60,122 nucleotides of DNA from an uncultured Nitrosospira sp. (GTDB lineage Bacteria; Nitrospirota; Nitrospiria; Nitrospirales; Nitrospiraceae), in assembly GCA_900696515.1 (NCBI GenBank), contig CAADGK010000094.1:1-60122 (forward strand), in the 5' to 3' direction. Below are positions 8,662-17,193 of this stretch, in pieces. Position numbers and translations under genes: made by a program. The number at the start of each line of letters is the position of its first letter. Position 1 is the stretch's first letter. The notes beneath the pieces were generated by a model. It did no database searches and was not told the DNA's origin. It saw only the letters and a list, made by a program, of their open reading frames with translations.

Positions 8662-8692
8662 TCCTAAAATAGCACTCGTCGTTATTTTAGGA
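8662..8692 (-). promoter_or_regulatory. Palindromic operator over the fic promoter
   Basis: Ten-base perfect arms TCCTAAAATA (8662-8671) and TATTTTAGGA (8683-8692) are separated by 11 bp. Read toward fic, the right-hand arm supplies part of a -35 region (TTGTCC) and the left-hand arm an extended -10 (TGCTATTTT), with an 18-bp spacer. A dimer bound here would block RNA polymerase. The ATG is only 13 nt past the -10. The Fic protein's own winged helix is the obvious candidate binder, but this is inference. Confidence 0.65.
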
Positions 8693-8818
8693 CAACCGCA
8701 TTTCGTAAAACAATACAAATCGGGAGTTCGTACCCTCGATATGCGTGGTGTGGTGCACCTCTCGCAGCCCAAGATCATACGCCATCTTGCACAAGAACGA
8801 AAAAATGCAATGATTCCC

Positions 8819-9682
8819 CTACAACTTCTTCCGCACCTCCTTCCAATCCTTCGCCACTTTCGCCTTGCGCGGCACCTCCCCTTTTGACGGTTCCGGCACC
8901 ATGATCGCCTCAAGACGGCGTTGAAGAAACGCCTCGGCGAAGGCTTTCGATCGGCCAACGCCGACCTTCACGGTCCTCCAGCCGGCCGCATGGAGCTCGT
9001 CTATCTTCGCCCCTAAGGCAGTCGCATCGGCCGGGAGGGTCAACACCGTGCCCATCGGAAACTTGTGCCGCTTGAGCCAGTCCCTGGCTTCTGCGCCTGC
9101 CTGAAACCCATCCAGTTTTGTTGATGAGGGGATCACATAGATAACCTTGTAATAAAACTGCGTGAGTTTGCCGAGTTCATCAGCCGCCCCGGGCATCGGC
9201 GTTCGTTCCGTTTCAAACGTGATTCCGATAGGAGGAACTGGACGTGGTGCCGGCGCTTCGACCAATGATGACAACTCGATCATGAGGATGGGCTGCCGCT
9301 TCTCCCAGACCGCAAGGTTTGCCAGGCCTTCGGCTTTCTCGACTCGTGGACTATTGCCGATGACAACGCGAACTGGCATGACACCTTGCGCCTTTGGGGT
9401 ATGGGTCAGGAACGCCCTGCCGTCCCATCCGGTCAATCCCCTCGCCACAACTTTTCCCTCCACCTCCAGTTCAAGCAATTCTCCTCCGAGTTCGGCAATA
9501 AGCATCAGCCGTTTCGAGACAAGTTTCGCCTCGATGGTGACCGGCTGGCCGGGAGCCGTTAGCGCATCTTTCACAAGGATCGAGGCGGAGTTTTTCTCCG
9601 CTGCCCTGAGCACGCTCGGTAGAATAAGGAGGAGGGTAAGTGCGACACAGGCTCCGCGGATTGTGATAATCATTGGCCGCAT
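8819..9682 (-). CDS. Secreted protein of unknown function, possible LNS2/HAD-like C-terminus
   Basis: 287 residues with a clear signal peptide (ALTLLLILPSVLRAAE, cleavage near 28). Residues 30-130 look like an Ig-like beta domain. The second half (GITFETERTP, YYKVIYVIPSST, RDWLKRHKFPMGTVLTLPAD, VGVGRSKAFAEAF) resembles the LNS2/App1-type HAD-like fold of phosphatidate phosphatases. I do not see the usual DxD catalytic pair, so it may be non-catalytic. Periplasmic. A decayed relative lies at 7256-7425. The fold assignment is tentative; no function is claimed. Confidence 0.7.
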   Translation of the reverse strand: MRPMIITIRGACVALTLLLILPSVLRAAEKNSASILVKDALTAPGQPVTIEAKLVSKRLMLIAELGGELLELEVEGKVVARGLTGWDGRAFLTHTPKAQGVMPVRVVIGNSPRVEKAEGLANLAVWEKRQPILMIELSSLVEAPAPRPVPPIGITFETERTPMPGAADELGKLTQFYYKVIYVIPSSTKLDGFQAGAEARDWLKRHKFPMGTVLTLPADATALGAKIDELHAAGWRTVKVGVGRSKAFAEAFLQRRLEAIMVPEPSKGEVPRKAKVAKDWKEVRKKL

Positions 9683-9920
9683 CGCCTTCTGAAAAGGAAC
9701 GAACAGATCACGAATTCTGCCGAAGGATCCGGCGCAGGACGAGAAGAAACTGCGAGATGTTCAAAAAGACCGGACGTCTCATCCGCCGACCCCGGCACGC
9801 GGCTCGACTGAGCTCCCTGAAGTCCAAGACGCGCCGTTCCACAGGCAACGCCGCAGCGAGTAAAGAGGCGGGGCATACCGTGAGCCGTATATGTAAGCCT
9901 CCGACCGACGAGAGAACAAC

Positions 9921-9948
9921 GCTGGCGGACTTTTGCAATATCCTGCTA
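9921..9948. repeat. Dispersed short repeat, copy A
   Basis: A 28-bp element starting GCTGGCGGACTTT and ending CCTGCTA recurs at 29777-29804 with four mismatches. This copy runs into the bcp stop codon. The remaining 9683-9920 interval has no supportable gene. Confidence 0.5.
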
Positions 9949-10413
9949 CGCCTTCAGCGCTTTGAGTACTTCATCCGCATGGCCATCGACCTTCACTTTC
10001 CGAAAGACCGCCTTCACGTTTCCTTCAAGATCGATGACGAACGTGCTGCGCTCGATACCCCAGTACTTTTTGCCGTACATATTCTTCTCTTTATAGACAC
10101 CATACGCTTTCGAGATCGCGGCATCTTCATCACTGAGCAGCGGAAACGGCAACCCGAATTTCTTGATGAACTTCTGGTGCGATTCTTTTCCATCCAGACT
10201 GACACCCACGATGGCGCCACCCGCCCGTAGAATTTGCGACTCCACGTCGCGAAAATCACAGGACTCTTTCGTACATCCGGGGGTATCGTCTTTGGGATAA
10301 AAGTAGAGGACGATCTGTTTGCCTTTGAAACTTTTCAACGTGACCGCTTTTCCATGCTGATCAGGGATTCCAAGCTCCGGTGCCTTGTCTCCAACCGCCA
10401 ATTCTTTGCTCAT
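9946..10413 (-). CDS. bcp: Peroxiredoxin, thioredoxin-dependent thiol peroxidase (BCP/PrxQ)
   Basis: 155 residues from the ATG at 10413. The peroxidatic cysteine lies in TPGCTKESCDFRD, with the second Cys five residues later, as in E. coli BCP. The start MSKELAVGDKAPELGIPDQHG is the usual N-terminus. It reduces hydrogen peroxide and alkyl hydroperoxides with thioredoxin in the cytoplasm. GGTGGAG lies just upstream of this ATG; an earlier ATG at 10431 has no ribosome-binding site. It follows the TPR lipoprotein gene on the same strand. The thioredoxin gene at 21640 could supply its reductant. Confidence 0.93.
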   Translation of the reverse strand: MSKELAVGDKAPELGIPDQHGKAVTLKSFKGKQIVLYFYPKDDTPGCTKESCDFRDVESQILRAGGAIVGVSLDGKESHQKFIKKFGLPFPLLSDEDAAISKAYGVYKEKNMYGKKYWGIERSTFVIDLEGNVKAVFRKVKVDGHADEVLKALKA

Positions 10414-10443
10414 AGCTCCACCCTTCGTCATGATTGACGTGAA

Positions 10444-10899
10444 TTAATAGCCGCCCGGCATACCACTCCCGAACGATGATCGACGAGGCGTATAGGGCCC
10501 CGGCTTCTTCTTGTTCTTGTCCTCAGGGTTGCCGTATGGCGAAAGCGCCGGGGAGTCCCAGATGACCTTGTCGCCAGGGGAAAGATCCGCTGCTTGCAGA
10601 AAATGCTTCCTGGCGACTTCGGAATCACCGAGGGCATTCAGCGCCAGAGCATAATTATAATGGGCCGGACCGGATTGCGGTGCTTCAGTCACCGCTTGCT
10701 CAAAGTATCGCTTGGCCTCTTCGTACTGCCGCGTTTGATAGGCTTGCGTCCCTTGTTCCGTCAGAGTCAAGACCTGCGGCCGGACGTCCCCATCCAGGGC
10801 CAGCGGCACCAGCGGTTTCCGCTTCTGGAAACAGCCCGTGCCAACAAGCAGCAGCACAACGAGACCGAGGACCGCCGCGCGCGAGATGAGATGGGTCAT
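10444..10899 (-). CDS. TPR-repeat lipoprotein
   Basis: About 151 residues: signal peptide with lipobox (LLVGTGC, Cys near 23), two tetratricopeptide units (about 45-110: AYQTRQYEEAKRYFEQAV and AHYNYALALNALGD) and a proline/glycine-rich tail. It is probably anchored in the envelope as a protein-interaction scaffold. It sits between bcp and a DUF507 gene, all leftward. The start is the ATG at 10899, with GAGG 10 nt upstream; a GTG at 10905 is possible. The partner is unknown. Confidence 0.75.
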   Translation of the reverse strand: MTHLISRAAVLGLVVLLLVGTGCFQKRKPLVPLALDGDVRPQVLTLTEQGTQAYQTRQYEEAKRYFEQAVTEAPQSGPAHYNYALALNALGDSEVARKHFLQAADLSPGDKVIWDSPALSPYGNPEDKNKKKPGPYTPRRSSFGSGMPGGY

Positions 10900-10918
10900 G
10901 GTCACAGAACCTCGTTGC

Positions 10919-11194
10919 TCAGATTTTCACCTGCCTGCGGGTCTCTTCTTCGAACGTCTTTCGATACAACACATCCCATTCGGCACTCCCCTCAACAAGA
11001 CCCCGAGAATACGAGGCCAACTTCGCCCTCACCGTCCGATCAATGTGCTGTTCCTGCGCAAGTTCGTCCGCCAACACCTTCTTGATTTCCTTCAAGACCT
11101 GCTCGTCGCTGCGCTTGAGCCGGACGCCGGACACTTTCTTCATAGCCGTGAGAATCACGTGGGATAAATGACTGACCTTGTCTTCCGTCAACAT
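10919..11194 (-). CDS. DUF507 family protein (copy 1)
   Basis: 91-residue helical protein starting MLTEDKVSHLSHVILTAMKK. The spacing of charged and hydrophobic residues and the GLVEGSAEWDVLYRKTFEE segment fit the DUF507 family, of unknown function. Such proteins often come as two adjacent genes, as here. Probably cytosolic and all alpha. It lies 84 bp downstream of its partner, with a polypurine/polypyrimidine stretch between. Confidence 0.8.
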   Translation of the reverse strand: MLTEDKVSHLSHVILTAMKKVSGVRLKRSDEQVLKEIKKVLADELAQEQHIDRTVRAKLASYSRGLVEGSAEWDVLYRKTFEEETRRQVKI

Positions 11195-11278
11195 ATATCA
11201 AAATCCGGTAAGGGGTCAGGGGTGAAGGGTAAGGAGATGCCTCTGATTCTCGTTTCGCCTCACCCCTTACTCCTCACC

Positions 11279-11560
11279 TCACAAAATGATTCCCCGCTCA
11301 CGGACCAGCTTCTGCTTCACCATCTGAAACATTTTCTGGTAGTCCACTTGACCTTGGTCGATCTGTTGCTCATAGGCCTTCAGGAGTTGGCGCACCTCGG
11401 CATTCAGACGATCTTCGACTGACAACTCCTGTGTGATGGCATGATCCAGCGCCTCGACCAAGACCTTGCGGTCTCCAGCCAGTTCAAGGTCGTCGTGTCG
11501 TTGCAGGTGCCCCGTCAGACTGTCCGCGAGATGACGCACCCGCTCTTTCGAGAGTCGCAT
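11279..11560 (-). CDS. DUF507 family protein (copy 2)
   Basis: 93 residues starting MRLSKERVRHLADSLTGHL, homologous in pattern to the next gene (an N-terminal helix with 'RVRHLA', then LSVEDRLNAEVRQLLKAYE, and a VDYQKMFQMVKQKL end matching AEWDVLYRKTFEEE). Function unknown. Together the pair probably forms a hetero-oligomer, which is an inference from constant adjacency. It begins 6 bp after the cyclophilin-like gene ends, so it belongs to the same transcript. Confidence 0.8.
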   Translation of the reverse strand: MRLSKERVRHLADSLTGHLQRHDDLELAGDRKVLVEALDHAITQELSVEDRLNAEVRQLLKAYEQQIDQGQVDYQKMFQMVKQKLVRERGIIL

Positions 11561-11566
11561 CGCCCT

Positions 11567-11959
11567 TTACCCCTGCTCAAGCAGAATGGAAGGTGCGTGC
11601 ATGACTTGCCGAAGCTGTGCGGCATCGCCGACAATCTTCCCGACGATGTTCACCCGATCGGCCGGAACGGGATCAACTCCCGTACTCATCGGCGTGCGTC
11701 CGAAGAAGATGGCGAGGACTTGCCCGGCACCCCAGAACGCGACATCACCCACTTTGACTTGCGTCGTTGCGGTTTCTCGATGGTCGCGGACTCCGGAGAG
11801 GGGAAAATAGAACTCCTCTCCCCACGTATGAATCGGCGCCGTTACGGGAAGCGCCGCATACACTTCATCCGCCGTCTTGGTCTTTCGGAGTTCTGCGTCA
11901 AGCTGAACGCCGCCGACGGTAATGCGAATTCGTTTTGCCGGCACAGTCATGGGATCCAT
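11567..11959 (-). CDS. Cyclophilin-like fold protein (DUF369/TM1367 type)
   Basis: About 130 residues with the pattern of the small bacterial cyclophilin-like family (RIRITVGGVQLDAEL, then HTWGEEFYFPLSG, VGDVAFWGAGQVLAIFFGRTP). These share the cyclophilin barrel but usually lack prolyl-isomerase residues. Activity unknown. The start is placed at the ATG at 11959, 10 nt after AGGAG; ATG 11950 and TTG 11965 are alternatives. It is first in the leftward DUF507-TPR-bcp group, divergent from the nuclease gene at 12054. Confidence 0.72.
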   Translation of the reverse strand: MDPMTVPAKRIRITVGGVQLDAELRKTKTADEVYAALPVTAPIHTWGEEFYFPLSGVRDHRETATTQVKVGDVAFWGAGQVLAIFFGRTPMSTGVDPVPADRVNIVGKIVGDAAQLRQVMHAPSILLEQG

Positions 11960-12053
11960 CGGCAAACAGCTCCTGGCTGTACTCTGCGGTTGTAATAGAT
12001 GCCGCGAACTCTAGCTTGTCTCCTACGCGAAATCAAGGCTACAATCCGCCGTG

Positions 12054-12848
12054 ATGCTCACCTCCAGCTTTATCTTCTTGCCCGGCATCGGTCCTGTCAC
12101 GGAACGCCGCTGGTGGCAGGAGGGTGTGTTGAGCTGGAACCAGTTCCTCGCCCAGCCGGTAATTCCCGGACTCTCGACGGCTCGGAAACGCTGGTACGAC
12201 GATGAACTCCGGGCGGCACAATCGTCTGCCGAACAGGGCCGGTTTCATCAATTGGCCGCGCGCTTCCCGCGGCGTGAACATTGGCGGCTCTACGACACCT
12301 GTCGTTCCCGTACAGGCTATCTGGACATTGAGACCACCGGTGCCTCACCAGAGGAAGGCGACGTCACGGTGGTCGGACTTCATCACCACGGCCACACGCT
12401 GAGCCTGGTGCGAGGGGAAACTCTCACGGCAGAACGACTACAGGCCGAACTCGATCGCTGCGACCTCCTCGTGACGTTTTTTGGATCCCGGTTTGATATT
12501 CCCTATCTCTGTGCTAAGTTTCCCGGACTTCGTCTGCCTCCCTGGCACTTCGATCTCTGTGTTGCCGCGCGCCGACTTGCATTGCAGGGCGGGCTCAAGC
12601 ACATTGAACAAGTACTGGGCATCGAGCGAAGCGAATCCATCCGGGGGCTGAACGGATGGGATGCGGTTCGCCTCTGGTTTGAGTGGAGTCATGGAGATCT
12701 GGTCGCCCGCGACCAGCTCTTGGCCTACAACCGGGCTGATACGGAACATCTCGTGCTTCTGGCAGATCGATTCGTGGAGGATTTGATGACTCAATTAGGC
12801 CCGTCTTCGGTCGTGTTGTCTCCCCTTCACCCGACCGACACCCGATGA
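12054..12848 (+). CDS. RNase H-like (YprB-type) exonuclease
   Basis: 264 residues. After an N-terminal segment with a helix-hairpin-like IFLPGIGPVTERRWW comes a DnaQ/RNase H fold: YLDIETTG (motif I with D and E), FFGSRFDIPYL (motif II) and YNRADTEHLVLLADR (motif III, D-rich). This arrangement matches the YprB family of predicted 3'-5' exonucleases. The nucleic-acid substrate is unknown. Its last bases overlap the PP2C gene start (ATGA-type), so the two are translationally coupled. A GTG three bases before the ATG is the only other start. Confidence 0.82.
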   Translation: MLTSSFIFLPGIGPVTERRWWQEGVLSWNQFLAQPVIPGLSTARKRWYDDELRAAQSSAEQGRFHQLAARFPRREHWRLYDTCRSRTGYLDIETTGASPEEGDVTVVGLHHHGHTLSLVRGETLTAERLQAELDRCDLLVTFFGSRFDIPYLCAKFPGLRLPPWHFDLCVAARRLALQGGLKHIEQVLGIERSESIRGLNGWDAVRLWFEWSHGDLVARDQLLAYNRADTEHLVLLADRFVEDLMTQLGPSSVVLSPLHPTDTR

Positions 12849-13594
12849 GCGCATGGATCGGTATCGGCCGAAGCGAAACCGGTCTGGTGCGGGCGTCAAA
12901 CCAGGATGCCTTTGCCGTGATCGACTCCACCGGAATGTGGGCCGTCGCGGACGGGATGGGCGGTCACGTGGGCGGTGCGGTTGCCGCCCAGACGGCCATC
13001 TCGACGGTACAGGCCCAAGCCGCGTTCTCGCAGGAACAGCTCCGCAGTGGGGCGGCCTCACCGATCGATGTGCTGACCACCCTGATCAATTGCGCACATG
13101 AAGCCATTTTGTCTCGGGCCCGCTCCCAACCGAAGCTGAAAGGGATGGGAACCACTCTCGTGCTCCTGACGCTGATACCTGACCAAACCTCCATGGCCTA
13201 CGTCGCCCATATCGGGGACAGCCGTGCCTACCGGTTTCGAGCCGGAGCGCTGATTCCGCTCACCAGAGATCACTCCTTGATCGAAAAATACCTTGAGCGT
13301 GGCATCCTCACTCCTGAAACGGCCAAAACCCATCCCGAACGACACGTTCTGACTCGCGCCCTTGGCGTCACAGCAACGGCCGCCCCCACGATCTCCGGCT
13401 GTGCGATGCAGGAAGACGATCTCGTGATCCTCTGCTCCGACGGCCTGACAAAGATGCTGGAGGATCAAGATATCCAGCGTGTCCTGTGCGCTGGCGATCT
13501 CAACCCCACCGATGTCTGTGACCGGCTGATCGCCGCCGCACTCGATCGTGGCGGCGAAGACAACGTCACGGTCGTCGTCGTCGCCTATCGATAA
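12845..13594 (+). CDS. PP2C-type serine/threonine protein phosphatase
   Basis: 249-residue cytosolic PPM phosphatase. Metal-binding motifs are complete: AVADGMGGHVGG (about 38-49), IGDSRAYRFR, LCSDGLTKML and the final GGEDNVTVVVV. The size and the N-terminal GRSETGLVRASNQDAF match Stp/PrpC enzymes that dephosphorylate Ser/Thr kinase targets. No kinase gene is nearby, so its partners lie elsewhere. Its ATG overlaps the end of the upstream nuclease gene. Confidence 0.93.
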   Translation: MSAWIGIGRSETGLVRASNQDAFAVIDSTGMWAVADGMGGHVGGAVAAQTAISTVQAQAAFSQEQLRSGAASPIDVLTTLINCAHEAILSRARSQPKLKGMGTTLVLLTLIPDQTSMAYVAHIGDSRAYRFRAGALIPLTRDHSLIEKYLERGILTPETAKTHPERHVLTRALGVTATAAPTISGCAMQEDDLVILCSDGLTKMLEDQDIQRVLCAGDLNPTDVCDRLIAAALDRGGEDNVTVVVVAYR

Positions 13595-13613
13595 GTCGCT
13601 GACGAGTTCCTGG

Positions 13614-13642
13614 TTGACAACACCCACCGGGGCGTGTACGTT
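13614..13642 (+). promoter_or_regulatory. Sigma-70-type promoter
   Basis: TTGACA (13614-13619) and TACGTT (13637-13642) are exactly 17 bp apart, in the gap after the PP2C stop and 45 bp before the next start codon. The -35 is perfect; the -10 is weaker. Confidence 0.55.
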
Positions 13643-13686
13643 CCCTCATCACCTAGTGAAACCCGTCATACTGAGGGAGTTCTTAC

Positions 13687-14556
13687 ATGCGCCAACAGGC
13701 GTCGTTTGTTCTTGGAAGTCTCGTCTTTCTTCTCTCCGTCACAACGAATTCCTGGGCTGCAGAACCCTCCGATCCCGAGACCGCCATTCGCCTGATGATA
13801 CGTGCGAACGCCGAGAAGGATCTGCCCGCGCTGTCACGCCTCATGGCGCACGATGCCGACATCGTCAGCTATACCGTCGGTGGAAGAAAGTACGTCGGCT
13901 GGCCTGACTTCGAGCGGGAGATGCGCGAGGAATTTGTCAACGCTCAGAAAATTGAAATCCCCATCACGGAGTTGAAGGTCTGGACCAAGGGAGATCTGGC
14001 CTGGTTCGCGATGGAAGTGGACTATATCCGGTATGTCGGTGAGGGAACGGCCGTCAAGCGCACCGTGCTGCCGTTACGAGAAACCGGTGTCCTTGAACGT
14101 CGTGCCGGACGCTGGCAACTGCTGTCGTGGCACGAGTCCTTTCGATCCGCTCAACTTGGTGGTCCGCTTGCCTCGCCGGCAGCGGCTGCAGGATCACAAA
14201 AGCTCGTGAGCACGGCACCGATGCCCGACGTCGGCGGAGAGTGGGACATTCTTGAAGTCGAGGATGAAAAGCGCTACAAAGCCACCCTCGACAAGAGTGG
14301 GAACGGTCCCTACACACAACAACAGGGACGGTTCGTGACCACCAAGATTGAGAACCGCCTCTGGCAAGGCACCTGGCACCAGCCCGGCAACGATCGAGAG
14401 GGTGGGTTTGAGGTGCTTCTCTCGGAGGACGGGAAGGAGGCCAAGGGAATCTGGTGGTACACACGCGTCGACACAAGAAAAAACATTCCGCCGAAAGAAC
14501 ACGGCGGCACCTATCACTGGAAGAAAGTGTCACCATCACCGGCCAGCAACCAATGA
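13687..14556 (+). CDS. Secreted protein with SnoaL/NTF2-like (DUF4440) domain
   Basis: 289 residues with a signal peptide (VLGSLVFLLSVTTNSWAAE, cut near 25). Residues 30-155 have an NTF2-like pattern (AIRLMIRANAEKDLPALSRLMAHDADIV, then FEREMREEF and GRWQLLSWHES), the SnoaL/DUF4440 fold that binds small molecules. The C-terminal half (GGEWDILEVEDEKRY, then TYHWKKV) looks like a separate beta-rich domain. Periplasmic; the ligand is unknown. AGGGAG lies upstream of the ATG, and a good promoter at 13614. Confidence 0.7.
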   Translation: MRQQASFVLGSLVFLLSVTTNSWAAEPSDPETAIRLMIRANAEKDLPALSRLMAHDADIVSYTVGGRKYVGWPDFEREMREEFVNAQKIEIPITELKVWTKGDLAWFAMEVDYIRYVGEGTAVKRTVLPLRETGVLERRAGRWQLLSWHESFRSAQLGGPLASPAAAAGSQKLVSTAPMPDVGGEWDILEVEDEKRYKATLDKSGNGPYTQQQGRFVTTKIENRLWQGTWHQPGNDREGGFEVLLSEDGKEAKGIWWYTRVDTRKNIPPKEHGGTYHWKKVSPSPASNQ

Positions 14557-14636
14557 GTCAATCCGCTGCTTCAAACGTCTATCGAGAAATCGGAGTCCGG
14601 TTCAACATCACCGATTTACTGCCTCTGGGAGGTCTT

Positions 14637-15638
14637 ATGTACAGATCCCTCATTCTGTTTCTTGCAACGTTTTTCATGATCTCATCGGCCTATGCTGACG
14701 GGGGTCATGATCACCACGCCGTTCCCACGCTGAAAAAACAAGTCGGGTCAAAGATCACCTATGGAGAGAACACGGCGACCTTGACCTTCGGCCCCATCGA
14801 TCTTCCGACCGGCCACGGTGAAGGTGATATGGGCGACTCTATGCCTCGGTTCAACTTTCAACTTCCTGAAGACAAGTACCTCATCGGTTTCAAGTCGGCC
14901 CTCTCTACGGTCGAAGGCAAGGAATTGCCCAGAAACTACCTGCACCACATTTTAATGATCAACAATACCAAGCCCAGTGTCTCGTGTCCGGGTGAACCGC
15001 TCTTCTTTGGAGGAGCCGGACTGGAAATGGCTGAGACCCACTTCCCCGAAGGATACGGCGTGAAACTTGCGAAAGACGATAAACTGATGACGGTCGTCGC
15101 GTTCTATCATGGCGCGCCTCCCACGAAAAACGTCATTGCCACGTTCACCATGTATTTTGCCCCGAAGACCAAACCGGCAAAGGAAATGGAGATCTATCAG
15201 GTCGGCGTCAACATCGTCTGCTTTACGAAGTTCGGGGATCGCCCTGCGGATCAAACGGACGAAGGCATCGAAATCGGACCGGGAGTTCAAGTCCGTACGG
15301 CACCGCTGAAGTTCAGTATGGACGGCTGCGTTAAATACGCGTACCCCCACGGCCATGATGAATTGCTCCTGATCGCCTTGGAGAATAAGACCAAGAAACA
15401 GACGCTCCTCCGGACTATCCCCGATGCCGAGCGGGATGGAACACTCCGTGAATTCTTACCCCATCAGGTTTATAAGGATGCCCAAGGGTTTCCCATCTCA
15501 AAAGATGACGATTATGAGATGGTCATGGTCTATCACCACTCCCTCCAAAACAAAGAACCTCAACATGGAATGGGTAACTACTTGCTCTATATGACGCCAG
15601 GCGCCTGCCCGGCCAAGAGTGCCTCTCTCACACAGTAG
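14637..15638 (+). CDS. Secreted copper type II (PHM-fold) monooxygenase-like protein
   Basis: 333 residues from the ATG at 14637, which follows GGGAGG and starts a good signal peptide (LILFLATFFMISSAYADGG). Histidine-rich patches follow (GGHDHHAVP; NYLHHILMINN; VVAFYHGAPP). The order HHIL-MINN, SCPGEPLFFGGAG, HFPEGYGVKL and MYFAPKT resembles the PHM/dopamine beta-hydroxylase copper fold, in which His pairs bind Cu. Whether it is catalytic cannot be told. Earlier in-frame starts from 14454 overlap the upstream gene and are unlikely. A strong hairpin ends the unit. Confidence 0.65.
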   Translation: MYRSLILFLATFFMISSAYADGGHDHHAVPTLKKQVGSKITYGENTATLTFGPIDLPTGHGEGDMGDSMPRFNFQLPEDKYLIGFKSALSTVEGKELPRNYLHHILMINNTKPSVSCPGEPLFFGGAGLEMAETHFPEGYGVKLAKDDKLMTVVAFYHGAPPTKNVIATFTMYFAPKTKPAKEMEIYQVGVNIVCFTKFGDRPADQTDEGIEIGPGVQVRTAPLKFSMDGCVKYAYPHGHDELLLIALENKTKKQTLLRTIPDAERDGTLREFLPHQVYKDAQGFPISKDDDYEMVMVYHHSLQNKEPQHGMGNYLLYMTPGACPAKSASLTQ

Positions 15639-15648
15639 CGCGATTATC

Positions 15649-15690
15649 AATCCGGACCAGCCGGCTGCATTGAGCCGGCTGGTCCGGATT
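15649..15690. terminator. Long perfect inverted repeat, terminator
   Basis: An 18-bp perfect stem (15649-15666 with 15673-15690, core CCGGACCAGCCGGCT) with a 6-nt loop, 10 bp after the stop codon. TTTCTGC follows the stem, so it can end rightward transcription. The stem is unusually long and GC-rich. Confidence 0.75.
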
Positions 15691-15800
15691 TCTGCTCTCC
15701 AGCTCCACTCCCACTAGTTTTGTATCGACCCCCTCGTTGATTCAGCATGTCCCCGACTTGCACGCCCTCAACAGAACCTCCGTTTAAAAACCCAAATCTT

Positions 15801-15830
15801 TTGGTAGAACCGGCGCATGGCTTGTATACT
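15801..15830 (+). promoter_or_regulatory. Sigma-70-type promoter of the histidine kinase operon
   Basis: TTGGTA (15801-15806), an 18-bp spacer and TATACT (15825-15830) lie 76 bp before the kinase start. Ten bases past the -10, TAGGT-N5-ACCTA forms a short palindrome (15840-15854) that could be an operator. Confidence 0.5.
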
Positions 15831-15905
15831 CAGAGAGCCTAGGTTTCATACCTAATATTTTCCAGCGAAGACAAGACCGACCATGCATTCATACTTTGCC
15901 CAGTG

Positions 15906-17177
15906 ATGATAGCGCCTACATCAGCCCAAACCAATTCTGCCTCAGCCGAGCAGGAATCACTTCGGACTCTGACCCGTTTCTTGCAGCAGATCGGACATCC
16001 GACAAGCCTGACGTGCCTTGCCGACCAAATTCTCCTGTGCCTCTCTGAAATTTCTGGGTACCCACAGGGTTCACTGTTCCTGTACGAGCCGGAACATCGC
16101 CGCTTCCGTCAGATCCATTCATTCGGACAGGTGGAGACCATCGTAGCTCATTCGGTCATGGATGCTGATCATCCCCTTATTCATTCTCTCAGCCTACGCC
16201 AGCACATTCTCCAACCGGGAAGCTCCGCTCTCGCCTCCCGCGCAGAACGTTCAGGCGAGATGATGAGTCCCTTTCCCGATCCCCATACGCTGGCCGTCCC
16301 ACTCGTCACACATGGAACCTTGATCGCCTTCTCGCTACTCCACTCACCGACCGCCCGGACAGCACTCTCATCCGTGACCGTGGAGCTCCTGACCGCGATG
16401 GCCCAGGGTGCCGCGAATGCACTTGATTCGCTCCTGATTTACGAGGATCTCCGCCAATCCCAGGCTCTGATGCGCCGAACCGACCGGTTGCGCTCGCTGG
16501 AAATCATCGCAGGCGGTTTTGCCCATGAAATCCGGAACCCCCTCACATCCATTAAGACCTTTATTCAGCTGGCTCCTGAACGGAAGGATGACAGCCAATT
16601 TATCGGCGAGTTCAGCCGCATTGTCCTCGAGGACGTCAACCGGATCGAACGATTGGTCCAAGAAATTCTGGACTACGCCCGCTACATGGAACCTCAGATG
16701 ACCGACGAGGACCTGAACGACATCGTTACCTCCTGCCTGTATTTCATCCAGGTCAAGGCAGACAGTCTGGGGATCAAGATCGAAAAACAGTTGGCGCCTG
16801 AGCTTCCTCGTGGCATGCTGGATCGTCAGCAAATCAAACAGGTACTCTTGAATCTCCTCTTGAATGCCCTCGATGCCATCGGCGAGGGACCGGGGAGCCT
16901 TCGGGTACGGACACATCAGTTCCAGAAACCAGAGGGTGCCCTCTTCATGCAGATCGACATTGAAGATTCCGGACACGGCATCGCACCCGAGAACCTGGAA
17001 CACATCTTCGACCCGTTCTTTACGACCAAACATACGAGCACAATGAACGCGGGAACCGGACTGGGATTAACCATCGCACACCAGATCATTCACGAGCATC
17101 ACGGCGACATTCACGTAGCCAGCACGGTCGGCCAAGGAACGACGTTCCGCATTACTCTTCCCGCGCTTCCCCAGTAG
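15906..17177 (+). CDS. GAF-domain sensor histidine kinase (NtrB-like)
   Basis: 423 residues with no membrane segment. A GAF-type sensor fills about 20-175, followed by a dimerisation helix with the phospho-accepting His207 (GGFAHEIRNPLTSIKTF), then HATPase_c with the N box QVLLNLLLNALDAIGEG and G boxes EDSGHGIAPENLEHIFDPFF and GTGLGLTIAHQII. It should sense a soluble signal in the cytosol and phosphorylate the NtrC-type regulator encoded 16 bp downstream. GTG at 15903 adjoins the ATG and is the only close alternative. Confidence 0.92.
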   Translation: MIAPTSAQTNSASAEQESLRTLTRFLQQIGHPTSLTCLADQILLCLSEISGYPQGSLFLYEPEHRRFRQIHSFGQVETIVAHSVMDADHPLIHSLSLRQHILQPGSSALASRAERSGEMMSPFPDPHTLAVPLVTHGTLIAFSLLHSPTARTALSSVTVELLTAMAQGAANALDSLLIYEDLRQSQALMRRTDRLRSLEIIAGGFAHEIRNPLTSIKTFIQLAPERKDDSQFIGEFSRIVLEDVNRIERLVQEILDYARYMEPQMTDEDLNDIVTSCLYFIQVKADSLGIKIEKQLAPELPRGMLDRQQIKQVLLNLLLNALDAIGEGPGSLRVRTHQFQKPEGALFMQIDIEDSGHGIAPENLEHIFDPFFTTKHTSTMNAGTGLGLTIAHQIIHEHHGDIHVASTVGQGTTFRITLPALPQ

Positions 17178-17193
17178 CACCCAAGGAGCCTTT

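Noticed and set aside
11195-11278. GGGGTGAAGGGTAAGG-type stretches between the DUF507 genes
   Set aside because: Purine-rich and pyrimidine-rich segments are partly complementary and could form a hairpin, but pairing is imperfect and the copy number is too low to call a repeat or CRISPR-like array.
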